Of a stretch of 51,261 nt of DNA, positions 1-9,046 are shown in pieces. Under the pieces are notes generated by a model. It was not told the DNA's origin and searched no databases. It saw only the letters and a list, made by a program, of their open reading frames with translations. The stretch's first letter is position 1; every line of letters starts with the position of its first letter. The position numbers and the translations under genes were made by a program. The stretch covers positions 1 to 51,261 of the forward strand of contig JAPKCI010000014.1 of NCBI GenBank assembly GCA_028823035.1. Reading direction: 5' to 3'. The DNA comes from Rubripirellula sp. (GTDB taxonomy: Bacteria; Planctomycetota; Planctomycetia; Pirellulales; Pirellulaceae).

Positions 1-55
1 ACTGAGTCTGGAGTCAACTGAGTCTGGAGTCAACTGAGTCTGGAGTCAACTGAGT
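1..55. repeat. 16-bp tandem repeat, about 3.4 copies
   Basis: The unit ACTGAGTCTGGAGTCA occurs three times without a mismatch (1-16, 17-32, 33-48), followed by the first seven bases of a fourth copy (49-55). The array begins at the window edge, so it may be longer. No reading frame crosses it. Confidence 0.95.
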
Positions 56-328
56 GAAGCTGTTTAGGTGTGGGTATATCAGACAACTTTGCTTATCCGA
101 CAGTATCTTTCATGAGAGTACAAGCAGAGACTTGTTGCTGAGACCGTCAAACGCGGGGCGATGATCCCAAGTGCGTGAATTTGGTTCGCCAACCGGCTTC
201 CCGGCTTCCTGTTATCTCATCCAGAAGCCGTTGTTTTCCCTGCCACGTTTCTTCTCGATTTTGGAATGCCAAGCCTTGAAATGCTGAACTGTCTGTTCTC
301 GTACCTGGAACGCAGCGTATCAAATCCG
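56..328. other. intergenic region downstream of the dsbB-like gene
   Basis: Together with the repeat at 1-55 this makes 328 bases without a gene I can support. I see no convincing reading frame, RNA gene or hairpin with a T-run. The neighbouring dsbB-like gene ends here on the minus strand. Confidence 0.5.
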
Positions 329-901
329 CTACAAATTGGTCAGCATGATGTATTGGTCAGGATTGTCTGGGCAAGGTGCCAGACCGCACATTAGAAACGT
401 GGAGAGTACGTTTCCTGCGGTCAAAATCACCACCAGTGCAAAGACAGCCATCACGGGCTTGTTCATTACCCGCGGCTCGTTGGATTTGGGAAATTCAAAG
501 TGTTTCTCATAGAACATCATCAGGCCGATCACGCCAATGGTTGCCATGAAGATGATCAGGCCCCAAGTGTACAGGTGAAATCCGAACACGGCAGAGCCGT
601 ATCCCGGCCCATTGGGGTTACCGGGAACAATATGCAGCAGGATCTGTCGCGTGGATACGGCTGCACCGAACAATGCACTGAAAATGGAGATGGCGTAATG
701 TGACGTCCGAACCCCAAACCGAAGATTCATCATCGCGCCAATGGCGATACCCAGCATCGCCAATCGTTGCAGCAGGCAAATGGGACACGGGAATTCCCCT
801 TGTCCGAACTGGATCCAAAACGCACCGATTTGTGGAACGCAGATCCCGGCGGTTAAGAGCAGAATGATCCACTCGCCTGTGGTGGTTTTCGTAGCAGTCA
901 A
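329..901 (-). CDS. DsbB-like disulfide bond formation protein
   Basis: This 190-residue polytopic inner-membrane protein resembles DsbB, which reoxidises the periplasmic thiol oxidase DsbA and passes electrons to quinone. It shows the expected four hydrophobic segments. A first cysteine pair lies early (FPCPICLLQR), and a second pair near the C-terminus (MCGLAPCPDN). A long C-terminal helix and tail are slightly longer than in E. coli DsbB. The start is TTG, and its first bases overlap the stop codon (TGA, 898-900) of the small upstream gene, so the two are probably translationally coupled. No DsbA is visible in the window. Assignment to the DsbB family is firm; the partner and physiological role are inferred. 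Confidence 0.88.
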   Translation of the reverse strand: MTATKTTTGEWIILLLTAGICVPQIGAFWIQFGQGEFPCPICLLQRLAMLGIAIGAMMNLRFGVRTSHYAISIFSALFGAAVSTRQILLHIVPGNPNGPGYGSAVFGFHLYTWGLIIFMATIGVIGLMMFYEKHFEFPKSNEPRVMNKPVMAVFALVVILTAGNVLSTFLMCGLAPCPDNPDQYIMLTNL

Positions 902-1053
902 AAGTTCAGATTCAGTGGGTCAGTGAGGTGGAAATTGAACCAGAATAGGCCCAGTGAGATCGTGGCTAGAGATAAGATCAATACCGCTCGCCTTTTTCCA
1001 AACCAGATGGCCAGCATCGTCAGCAAAGCGAGTAAGAAAAGGGTGGTCATCAT
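898..1053 (-). CDS. DUF5993-like small membrane protein
   Basis: A 51-residue protein that starts at the first of two consecutive ATG codons and ends with TGA overlapping the TTG start of the dsbB-like gene. It has a leading hydrophobic helix (MMTTLFLLALLTMLAIWFG), a basic turn GKRRA, a second hydrophobic helix, and ends TDPLNLNF. This two-helix layout with a basic loop and a conserved DPLNL-type tail matches my recollection of the DUF5993 family, which is typically encoded next to DsbB-like proteins. Its function is unknown; a membrane partner or accessory of the DsbB-like enzyme is inferred from the overlap alone. No clear ribosome binding site precedes the start. Confidence 0.75.
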   Translation of the reverse strand: MMTTLFLLALLTMLAIWFGKRRAVLILSLATISLGLFWFNFHLTDPLNLNF

Positions 1054-1422
1054 GGTTGCAAAAATCTACGCTCTAGCTGTATCCGTTGCCTTGGGCGATC
1101 TGCAGGTGGATGCTGATCTTCGACTCATCATCAAGCCAATCGAGGTTGCACGATTCTTATGTGACCTTAAGAACATGAACCATTCCCGAATTGAATACTA
1201 AACATACCCTCGAGCAACCATCGCCGAGGTGCTTGGCTCATCTTGGACTCAGGTTTTCTGGCTTTTTCTGATTGTTGATCAGGGATAGGATCTCAAAGGT
1301 AATGTGTTCGATGCCATCAACTTAATCACGCGTCTGGGCAAATCAGATAGCGTTCGAAAATTCATCACCCCTGTTGTTGTTTCAGGGAGCGTTTTTCATT
1401 CGTCTCATGGTGACTCGGACGA
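1054..1422. other. intergenic region with no supported gene
   Basis: This 369-base stretch lies between the DUF5993-like gene and the downstream end of the next minus-strand gene. It should contain the promoter of the small gene/dsbB pair. Short open frames exist but none has a recognisable domain, a ribosome binding site or protein-like composition. Confidence 0.5.
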
Positions 1423-2511
1423 CTACTGCCCCGGAATACTCGGTAGCGGGGGTGGAGGCGTGGGTTCGGGTTGCCAGAGGTCTTCGACTTCCTGCCCTCC
1501 GGCATCGTATCTCAATAGCAGATAGATACCGCCCAACAAGCTCCACATGGATGTCAGCAGTACCACCACAGGCAAATGGGACAGCAGACTGACGGTCGCT
1601 GCAATCATGCTTTCGGGGGTCTCGCAGAAGCCCAGCAGTCTGCTGCAAATTTGAATTGCCGCTTCGCTGACTCCGATTGCCAGCAGGACGGCCACCCCAA
1701 CAATCACCAGTGATATTGTCAGGTAGAGTACCAACTGCAGCGGTCGACGAAAAACGTATTCGTAGCCACGACTAAGGCTATCAAGGGCGTCCGGATCACG
1801 TTCGTTGGCTAAGGCCGCCCAACTAAGTGGGATCGCAGCATTCGCACCAAAGGCGAGGATCCCGCAGGGGATGGCAATGGCGACTGTAACAACGGCCAGG
1901 ATCGAGTTGATCCAACTCACGTCTCCAAGCAGGTTCGCGAGCCAGCCAAGCAACATGATGATCAAGGCAAATGCACTGACGCAGCCCAACGGTACCAGAG
2001 CAGCGGTCCAACCCGCCCAGGTCCGCGACAAGACAAGTGAAATCACAGCCCTCAGCGACATCAATGGCCGTCCTGCGGTCAGCAACCCGCCTTGCCGCGC
2101 CAGCAGGATCACGATGGGCGTCCAAACAAGGACGGACCAGAGGATACCAAGCAATGTTTTCCACCAGATGATTTTTTCGTCACCACCGAAAACGGAGGTC
2201 GGGTTCAGTCCTTGCAGGTAGGCTGCGACAATTTCAGGACCCTGTTGGGCAGTGGCCCATGCGACCTCTGGTTGATGAGCGTGTGGGATCGCTTCACTGA
2301 AGGGCATCAGCGAGATTCCGATTTTCCAGATCGCAAACGTCAAAGCGACGAGAAAAATCAACGGCGGTGACCCGGCCACACGCAGGGTTCTGCCAAGCCG
2401 CAACCACGGAAGAACATCGATCCATTCCCGGACGCGGGCGAACAGACCTGATTCCAAGTCATAGCCGCTGTGTACCTGTTCCTTGGTCGGGTGAGAATCG
2501 TTTGAATTCAT
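1423..2511 (-). CDS. polytopic membrane protein of unknown function
   Basis: The 362-residue product begins with a soluble stretch of about 45 residues. It then carries roughly six hydrophobic segments (for example IFLVALTFAIWKIGISLMP and VLVWTPIVILLARQGGLLTA) and ends in a proline-rich tail (PEPTPPPPLPSIPGQ). The middle, with GANAAIPLSWAALANERDPD followed by a conserved-looking SRGYEYVFRRPLQ stretch, suggests an ordered cytoplasmic loop. I do not recognise a catalytic motif. It stands alone on the minus strand, so the context does not suggest a role. The reading frame looks intact. Confidence 0.75.
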   Translation of the reverse strand: MNSNDSHPTKEQVHSGYDLESGLFARVREWIDVLPWLRLGRTLRVAGSPPLIFLVALTFAIWKIGISLMPFSEAIPHAHQPEVAWATAQQGPEIVAAYLQGLNPTSVFGGDEKIIWWKTLLGILWSVLVWTPIVILLARQGGLLTAGRPLMSLRAVISLVLSRTWAGWTAALVPLGCVSAFALIIMLLGWLANLLGDVSWINSILAVVTVAIAIPCGILAFGANAAIPLSWAALANERDPDALDSLSRGYEYVFRRPLQLVLYLTISLVIVGVAVLLAIGVSEAAIQICSRLLGFCETPESMIAATVSLLSHLPVVVLLTSMWSLLGGIYLLLRYDAGGQEVEDLWQPEPTPPPPLPSIPGQ

Positions 2512-3025
2512 CGAACGAGTTTCTTCGCCTAAAAGTCGTTGAGGGCAGGGTCTGCTTTGTCAGGCGGGATTGTATCAGGAAGCCACCGGTTTCCGTCAGA
2601 CAGGTTCTCACCGCCTATTTCAGGTTGGGTTCGTTGTTCGGATAAGCGAATATCCTCAGTCGAAATCGAGCAGTCTTGCTTTTGCCACTTGCCATAGCAG
2701 CGACTGTTAGCAAAAAATATCCGCAAATCGTACAGTTGTTCCCGTATTTGGCTCCCAACTGGACATCATCTGATTCGTTTTCCAAGCTTGTCTGGGGCGA
2801 TGGCTGACCCGAGCCTGACCCTTGTCGTACCCTCTGTTCGTAATATTCAGCACCGATCCATTCCTGTCGCGCCCCCCCTGGACCGTGAACTGGCCTGAAG
2901 AAAACGACGATGGGTGCGTCCGCCGCGTGGCCGTTGGTCGTTTAAGGCAATGACCACACCGGTGCTGGCGGAGAAATCCACTGTGCGGTCTGGGAAGTTG
3001 TCGCCATGCTGGTTAGTTTGAAGGT
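2512..3025. other. divergent intergenic region, likely promoters
   Basis: This 514-base region separates the divergent membrane-protein gene (minus) and sigma-factor gene (plus), so promoters of both should lie here. Small open frames on the minus strand (around 2529-2726 and 2847-3038) have low-complexity or unlikely sequences, and I do not call them. I saw no riboswitch or tRNA. Confidence 0.5.
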
Positions 3026-3682
3026 ATGTCCGAATCAAAGAAATCCAATCATCAGGAAGCTGATCTCTATCTGATCGAACGCATTCGTGCGGGAGATTCG
3101 GAGGCGTGGCAGACTCTGATTGATCGCTACGAAGGTCGCCTGATGGCGTATACCCAGAGTAGGATCAGGAACCGAGCCAGCAGCGAGGACATCGTTCAGG
3201 AGTCTTTCGTAGGATTTCTGATCAGTCTGCCGAACTACGATGGTCGCCGTCCTCTGGAAAGCTATTTGTTTTCTATTTGTGCCTACAAGTTGACCGATCA
3301 CTTAAGACGCGAGGGACGCCGCCCCTCAATACAGATGCATGGCCGGAGCAGCACGGGTGCGGGCCAGATCGAACCGGTAGGTGGTGATCGGATGGCAAGT
3401 TCTATTGCCCGCAGCGTCGAACGAAAAGTAATCGAAGAGCAAGCTGTTCGTGATGCCATTGCCGAGCAGATTGACCGATGGAAGACCGGTGCTGGCTGGG
3501 CCAAACTTCAGGTAATTGAGTTGCTGTTTGTTCTCGGCAGAAGCAACAAGGATGTCGCGGCACAGTTGAACCTGACTGAGCAACAGGTCGCAAACTACAA
3601 AAGTGATTTTCAGATTCGTTTGCGTTCCATTGTCCGCAGGATGGATTTGGATGAGGGTGTCTTCCCCGAGTTGGCCGACTGA
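3026..3682 (+). CDS. ECF-like RNA polymerase sigma factor
   Basis: This 218-residue protein has a sigma-70 region 2: an early helix with the sequence LIERIRAGDSEAWQTLIDRY, then a core-binding segment RASSEDIVQESFVGFL, then YLFSICAYKLTDHLRREGR. The C-terminal third contains a helix-turn-helix-like stretch (NKDVAAQLNLTEQQVANYKS) in the position of region 4, with an insert of about 60 residues before it. It would direct RNA polymerase to alternative promoters. No anti-sigma factor or kinase gene adjoins it, unlike the second sigma factor at the far end of the window. The ATG start agrees with the family's N-terminal length. Confidence 0.82.
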   Translation: MSESKKSNHQEADLYLIERIRAGDSEAWQTLIDRYEGRLMAYTQSRIRNRASSEDIVQESFVGFLISLPNYDGRRPLESYLFSICAYKLTDHLRREGRRPSIQMHGRSSTGAGQIEPVGGDRMASSIARSVERKVIEEQAVRDAIAEQIDRWKTGAGWAKLQVIELLFVLGRSNKDVAAQLNLTEQQVANYKSDFQIRLRSIVRRMDLDEGVFPELAD

Positions 3683-4040
3683 GTCATGAGTGGATCAGAT
3701 CGTTTCCTGATCAGTCATCGTTTCTGTACTGCCGGTTCATTGCATTGGTACATTGATCTTCTACCGGATGGCGATCACTTTCAGCGACTGGGCTACCGCA
3801 ATTTGGGTGGGGAGTGATGTCCGCATTCGATACACTGTAGGCGGACTGGTCAAAAGACGTGAATCGATACCCGGTCGATGGGTTACGTCGACGAAGGGTT
3901 TCCAAGGTGGCGAATTACAGCGGGTTTGAATTACAGCGGGTTTGAATTACAGCGGGTTTGAAGTACAGCGGGTTTGAATTGCAGTCAGTTCACTTGATGC
4001 TCTATCGGTTACGCTCACTCACGATTTCGAGGTTCCAACG
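3683..4040. other. intergenic region carrying a tandem repeat
   Basis: Apart from the tandem repeat at 3912-3991, this 358-base region shows no supported gene. It separates the sigma-factor gene from the hydrolase gene on the same strand. The hydrolase promoter probably lies between the repeat and 4040 or upstream of the repeat. Confidence 0.5.
3912..3991. repeat. 16-bp tandem repeat, four copies plus a degenerate fifth
   Basis: The unit GAATTACAGCGGGTTT is exact at 3912-3927, 3928-3943 and 3944-3959. It has one substitution at 3960-3975 and is degenerate at 3976-3991. The array ends about 50 bases before the start of the hydrolase gene. The period equals that of the array at 1-55, but the sequences are unrelated. 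Confidence 0.95.
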
Positions 4041-5234
4041 TTGCCACTGGTTGAATTGATCATCCCGGCTGCTGATGGTCGGATTAGTTGGAAGGATGTT
4101 TCCAATGCACTTGGTAAGGCATTGAAACTGAATCAAGCATCGATTCTGAAAATGCTTCCCGATGGCGAGATTCATTTACGGTCTCCTGCCGTTTCGTTGA
4201 CTTTGTTAGCGATAAATCTTGCTATCGGCGAGCGTTTGACTTTTGCGGTCACACGCGATTCTGATCTCAAGTTGGGTTTATCAATCCGATGTGACGAGTC
4301 GCTGTTCCGAGTGCCTGGCAAACCAGAGAGGCCAGGCAGGGTAACGATTCATCATGACGACGATTGGCTGGACAGCGTGCAGGCACGACCGGTGGTGCTT
4401 TTCTTGCATGGCTTGACTGGCAAGTCTGAAGTGTTTGATTCAATGCGGGCGGAGATACGATCCCGGGGTTATCGTACGGCATCGGTCAGTTACGACTTTA
4501 AGCAGCCTTTGGCTGAATCCGCACGTCAAGTTTCAGAGGCGGTTGCGGCACAGCTGTCAGCATCCTCAGACCATTCAGAATTGGTGATCGTGGGTCATTC
4601 GATGGGCGGTCTGGTCGGGCGGGAATGGACCGACAATCCATCGCTGCAGAATTCATCGATCACGGCGCTGATCACGATTGGTACGCCACACCACGGATCG
4701 GCCTGGGCCACTTTGCCACCTTTGTTGAATCTGTTTGCGAACGGTGAGTTCGACGTCGGCGATGTGAGTGACCTGATCCTGCATGCGCCTTCAAGTCCGG
4801 AGTTGAGAGATCTTGCACCTGGATCAGATTTTTTAATCTCGCTGAATTCGAGAGCTCCTCGCCGTGATGTTCGCTACACGTCGATCATTGGTACAGGCAG
4901 CCCCGTTGATGCATCGACAGTTCGCACAATTCAGCAGACATTCCAGCAACTTGAACGTCGCGACGGCTTTGTGCGTTTGATTCGTCCGCGGATTGAACCT
5001 TTGCTGGAAGGGTTTGATGAGCTGGCCCGCGGTCGTGGTGATGGAATTGTTGCGGCAAACAAAGCTGCGATGGACTCAACCGAAGATGTTGTGACGGTGA
5101 AACTTTCACACTTTGAATTAGTTCACCCTGTCGCAGAAAGCTCCACGGCCGAAAACAGCTTTCATCCAGTTTGGGACTTGGTCATGGACCGACTGGATCG
5201 TTGTCGTTTACCAGAAGATGGCTGTGATCGCTGA
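4041..5234 (+). CDS. alpha/beta hydrolase, lipase/PGAP1-like
   Basis: The 397-residue protein has an unassigned N-terminal domain of about 110 residues followed by an alpha/beta-hydrolase. Visible elements are the oxyanion strand (VLFLHGLTGKSE), the nucleophile elbow GHSMGG and the strand ITIGTPHHGS typical of lipase/PGAP1-like hydrolases. A late histidine (VKLSHFELVHP) is the probable third member of the triad. It should hydrolyse an ester or lipid-like bond, with substrate unknown. There is no signal peptide, so a cytoplasmic location is likely. The start is a TTG with no strong ribosome binding site, and its position is therefore uncertain. Confidence 0.8.
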   Translation: MPLVELIIPAADGRISWKDVSNALGKALKLNQASILKMLPDGEIHLRSPAVSLTLLAINLAIGERLTFAVTRDSDLKLGLSIRCDESLFRVPGKPERPGRVTIHHDDDWLDSVQARPVVLFLHGLTGKSEVFDSMRAEIRSRGYRTASVSYDFKQPLAESARQVSEAVAAQLSASSDHSELVIVGHSMGGLVGREWTDNPSLQNSSITALITIGTPHHGSAWATLPPLLNLFANGEFDVGDVSDLILHAPSSPELRDLAPGSDFLISLNSRAPRRDVRYTSIIGTGSPVDASTVRTIQQTFQQLERRDGFVRLIRPRIEPLLEGFDELARGRGDGIVAANKAAMDSTEDVVTVKLSHFELVHPVAESSTAENSFHPVWDLVMDRLDRCRLPEDGCDR

Positions 5235-5296
5235 CGCATGTTGATCTTCGCTCGAACTGCAGAGCGTCGTGACGGTTTGGCTCAGGTACCTGCGAT

Positions 5297-8200
5297 TTAA
5301 TTTGCAGAGGCCCGTTCCTTCGTCAACGGTTGCATCGGATCAACACCAAGGGTGCCAATCAGTGCCACTTGGTAGTCGGGTGACTGAGCGATTGCCAGTT
5401 GTTGCTGAACGTAGGCGAGTCTTTGTTCGAGTTGCAACTCGAGCACAATGTCCTGTTCCGTTGGGTCATCAATGTAGGTGCGAACTTTTCGATCCAGCTC
5501 TTTCCAGTGCTCAATGTCTCTCAGTTGCTTGGCAACCAACCGACGACGATACCAGTCGCTCGCCAACAGTTCTTCACGGCAGAACAGTTGTCTGATTTCA
5601 GGATCGGTGATCGGTTTACCTTCGTGATCACCATAAGCCATGATATTCAGGATTGCTTTCAGGGGCGGACAGGCGTTCTCGTAACCACCATCTTCCATGT
5701 AGTGCATGGCAACCCGTTTCTGGGCTTCGGCGATGTGAAGGATTCCCTCAGCGAACGAAGTCAAATCCTGCAGTTCCGGCTTGAGAATATCTTCAGTGAA
5801 TACCTTGGACGGATTGTCAAAGACCCTACTCAGGTACTGACGCACGAATTTATGTGTGATTCGATACCCAAGGCGACTTGCTGGGATTTGTTTTCCCTCG
5901 AATTCAAAGTCATTGATCCGCTCCATCATGCCAGCTTCGATCAGTTTTCGTGGGGCGCGTTCTTCGGGGCCCATGCGACACCAGACTTCAGGGATCAATA
6001 GCGAGATGTCGTGTCCCACTTCAAAGCGGGGGCCAATATGGCCCGCCGGTGTGCTGAACCCGCCCAGTTCAGTCAGAATCATCGAAGCCACAATGGCGTT
6101 CAAATCAATGGATGGCAGCAAGGCGTTGAAGGGGCCTTTGGTCAGCGCTCCTTCGCTACCGGCGCCCGTGGTGCTTGGACTCTTGCCGGTCAGCGAGCAG
6201 ACGTAGTCCATGACAAGTTCGGGCAACTCCTGATAATGCAGAGGAGAATAAACCGCGAGTGAACGGATGCCAGTTTTTGTATCTGGCGGGTTGTTCCGCC
6301 TGCCACTGAGAACGGCGCCCACGGGTGCCAGAACAGGTGCATCTGCTGGCAAGCAGCGACTCAGTTGCATCCCTCGCATTGCCACGTAGGTGTCCCGCGA
6401 GTTCACCATGTCGGGACGATCCTGCAAATAGCGAGGATTTTTGCTGCGAGCGCCGTCGACGATTCGAGGGTCCGCCGTGCTGACCACATAGCCTTGTTGT
6501 TGATTGGCTGCTTTTTCGAGCAGGGTTTCCATCGGGCCGCTGAATTTGTCGAATTCAACCGCGTCTTCAACGATCTCTCTCGCTTTCTGTGTCGAAATGG
6601 GTTCAAAGTTGCTGATGAAATTTCCGGGTTGTGACAGATCTAATTCGGTTTGTTTGTCCAATCCGCGGTGTACTGCATCATCTGGTCGTTGGAACAAACG
6701 ATATTCACAATTTTCAACAAACTTGTAGCTGCCCGCAGGTTCGACCGCAGGTCCGATTTCCCCCACCTCGCTGGCCGGTACAACCACACTGCAACTGATG
6801 TCGTCTTCTCGCTGAACTTTGGCTGCCGCGATAAAATCCTGCCGCAGTTTGAAGGTTCGCCAACTCCGATTGTCCAAACCAACTCGCAGGTAGGTTCCCA
6901 CCAGAGCCCGTTCGTCCATTTTTAACTCATGGCCGGGTGAGCCATTGACGATGTCGACGCCAAAGTAGCGTCTCCAGTCCTGTTCCATTCCCGGTTGGAC
7001 GAAACGCTTGATGATCAGCGCCAGTGCATAGACATGCTCCGGGATGGTTGTCAGCCACGCAATGTATTCATCATTGAAGTTTGGCTGAGGTGTGAGCAGT
7101 TGGATCATACTGCCGAGGCTGCGTGCAGAGTCCAGTACGTCACGGCTGGGGCGATCTGTGTAATCCGGTTTGTCGGGCATGTCGTCCCGCCAGCGGTTCT
7201 CATAGGAACGGCTGAAAATCTCGTCCAGCTTCTCAAAGTCCCGGTCGATGTCAGCAACGAAAATCGGACCGTACAGCATATAATCACGCAGGCTTTTGCT
7301 GATTTCACTTTTGCCTCCGCCACTGACAGTGCAGGGTTTATGACAAAAAACGCCTTCTGCGGCAGTTCCGATCAGACGCCACGAGGGTGCCGCTGGATGT
7401 TTTTCTAATCGGATTTTGTAGCCACTGGGCGCGATGTAGATATTCTTGGGCGTTAATGGAATACGGCGATCTTTGCCGTTGCTTGTCCATCGAATGCAAC
7501 GCTCCTCCAGCGTGGCGTAGGCATCTTCGGGAATGTAGATCACGCTGGGATCCTCACGATCGATCCCGTAACCTTCCGGTTGGATATCGATGAACGACGA
7601 GTACTCGTTTGCGATAGTAGCGAACGATCGCCCGTTGTACCGCCGACTGTTTACCATGAAGTCACCACCCAGTGAGTAGGAAGCGAATGCCAACGCACCA
7701 CCGGCATGCTCTTCTTCGGTGTTTCCCATCAGGTTCGTTGCAAAGCTGATCTGCGTTTTGACTTCTTTTTTGCAGTACCCGTAGTAGTTGTCGGCAATCA
7801 GCGTGACCATGACACCCGAGGCATCCCGGCAAGTCAGTTTGAATGCACTGCCGTCGTTGTAGCACTCTGATTCGTCTTTCCAGCACATGGAGTCCGACCG
7901 CTGTCGCTCTGTCGCATCATCCCAGTGTGGCAGTCCCATATCTTTTTTCCGCAAATGAACCAGATGTGGTGCCAGGATCACACAACCGGTATGCCCACTC
8001 CAAGATTTGACATCCAGTGCCGCATCGTTTGCCGCGGTAAGCGGGTCACCCGCATTACCGAAAATCGATTCAACGAAATCGAGATTGCTGACGAGGCAAC
8101 CTGGTGCGAAAAAACGTGATTCCATGAATTTCGCTTCACAGTAACCCGGGACATCCGGACAGACCGCTGGTCGCAGCAGCAACGAGACCCACGATTGTGC

Positions 8201-8815
8201 AGGGCGTGCTGACTGGGATGTGTACGGCAGTATCATCAACTGCTCGGGTGGTTGCATTGCAGCCAGGAACAGTTGTACGAAGACACTTTTCGGCACGGCG
8301 CGTTTGTCTCGAGGGATGGGTAGCCCACCCTCGGCGATATGAAAGGTCCCGGCTGTCGTGCGACGGTCTGCCCGAGGATTGTTCAGCACGCCATTGAGGC
8401 AACGGTAAGAACTGACCAGTTCGTTTTTGAACGAGTGACCGTTGACGGGCAGGCTGAGTTCTCTGGCCATGCCGTGTCGATCGAGCGTCATTGAACGACC
8501 TGGCAAACGCAGGGGCGTTTGTTCGACATGACCGCGAAAGTAGTTCTGCAGGAATGCCTCGATACGCGAGTCGACCGGTGTTCGATGTTCCGACAGCAGG
8601 CGATTCTTTTCTCGCAGGCTGTTGAGAATTCCTGTCGAGAAACTGGCCATCGAATCGGTGTTGTTCGCTTCATCCGGCGGCAATAGGCCAGCGGAGGCCA
8701 TTTGGAAGGCAATGTAGCTTCGGAGCCGATCACTTTCACGGGGATTCGTCGCCAGCTCTCGGTTCCATCCTGTCGCTCGCTGTAATTGGGTGGGGTCAGT
8801 GATCAAAGTCGACAC
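5297..8815 (-). CDS. probable diphosphate-dependent phosphoenolpyruvate carboxykinase
   Basis: This 1172-residue soluble protein matches the size of PPi-type PEP carboxykinases (about 1100-1200 residues), which interconvert oxaloacetate plus PPi with PEP, CO2 and phosphate. A P-loop variant SGGGKSE lies at 498-504, followed by an acidic VADID at 520-524. Upstream, YYGYCKKEVK (K349/K350) and EEEHAGG (H370) are spaced 20 residues apart, the same spacing as the metal-binding Lys and His of GTP-type PEPCK. Between His and P-loop lies an insert of about 100 residues. The gene stands alone, convergent with the hydrolase. The identification rests on motif recall and length; an uncharacterised PEPCK-like ATPase is the alternative. 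Confidence 0.62.
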   Translation of the reverse strand: MSTLITDPTQLQRATGWNRELATNPRESDRLRSYIAFQMASAGLLPPDEANNTDSMASFSTGILNSLREKNRLLSEHRTPVDSRIEAFLQNYFRGHVEQTPLRLPGRSMTLDRHGMARELSLPVNGHSFKNELVSSYRCLNGVLNNPRADRRTTAGTFHIAEGGLPIPRDKRAVPKSVFVQLFLAAMQPPEQLMILPYTSQSARPAQSWVSLLLRPAVCPDVPGYCEAKFMESRFFAPGCLVSNLDFVESIFGNAGDPLTAANDAALDVKSWSGHTGCVILAPHLVHLRKKDMGLPHWDDATERQRSDSMCWKDESECYNDGSAFKLTCRDASGVMVTLIADNYYGYCKKEVKTQISFATNLMGNTEEEHAGGALAFASYSLGGDFMVNSRRYNGRSFATIANEYSSFIDIQPEGYGIDREDPSVIYIPEDAYATLEERCIRWTSNGKDRRIPLTPKNIYIAPSGYKIRLEKHPAAPSWRLIGTAAEGVFCHKPCTVSGGGKSEISKSLRDYMLYGPIFVADIDRDFEKLDEIFSRSYENRWRDDMPDKPDYTDRPSRDVLDSARSLGSMIQLLTPQPNFNDEYIAWLTTIPEHVYALALIIKRFVQPGMEQDWRRYFGVDIVNGSPGHELKMDERALVGTYLRVGLDNRSWRTFKLRQDFIAAAKVQREDDISCSVVVPASEVGEIGPAVEPAGSYKFVENCEYRLFQRPDDAVHRGLDKQTELDLSQPGNFISNFEPISTQKAREIVEDAVEFDKFSGPMETLLEKAANQQQGYVVSTADPRIVDGARSKNPRYLQDRPDMVNSRDTYVAMRGMQLSRCLPADAPVLAPVGAVLSGRRNNPPDTKTGIRSLAVYSPLHYQELPELVMDYVCSLTGKSPSTTGAGSEGALTKGPFNALLPSIDLNAIVASMILTELGGFSTPAGHIGPRFEVGHDISLLIPEVWCRMGPEERAPRKLIEAGMMERINDFEFEGKQIPASRLGYRITHKFVRQYLSRVFDNPSKVFTEDILKPELQDLTSFAEGILHIAEAQKRVAMHYMEDGGYENACPPLKAILNIMAYGDHEGKPITDPEIRQLFCREELLASDWYRRRLVAKQLRDIEHWKELDRKVRTYIDDPTEQDIVLELQLEQRLAYVQQQLAIAQSPDYQVALIGTLGVDPMQPLTKERASAN

Positions 8816-9046
8816 GTCAGATGGATCCTTGCTCGATGGTGACTAGAGTCTGTTCTCGCTCGACAGGATAACAAATTGCTGAGATTTGCGATTCGGGACT
8901 CTGATTTGGCACCGATTCCATAGGGTGCAAAGTTGTCTGGATCAACATACGACCCGGTCGTACGTTGGAGTAACCCGCGTTGAGTCGGTATGATTGGGCT
9001 TGCAGATTCACTGTTTGTCATCCATTCACACCGGGAATTGATCTGA

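Noticed and set aside
923-1201. Plus-strand open frame of 92 codons
   Set aside because: It is antisense to the 51-residue DUF5993-like gene, has no recognisable sequence, and lacks a ribosome binding site.
3912-3991. CRISPR array
   Set aside because: The units are contiguous 16-bp repeats without spacers, and no cas genes are nearby.
5249-5266. Hairpin between the convergent hydrolase and PEPCK-like genes as a terminator
   Set aside because: The stem is only five base pairs and no T-run follows.
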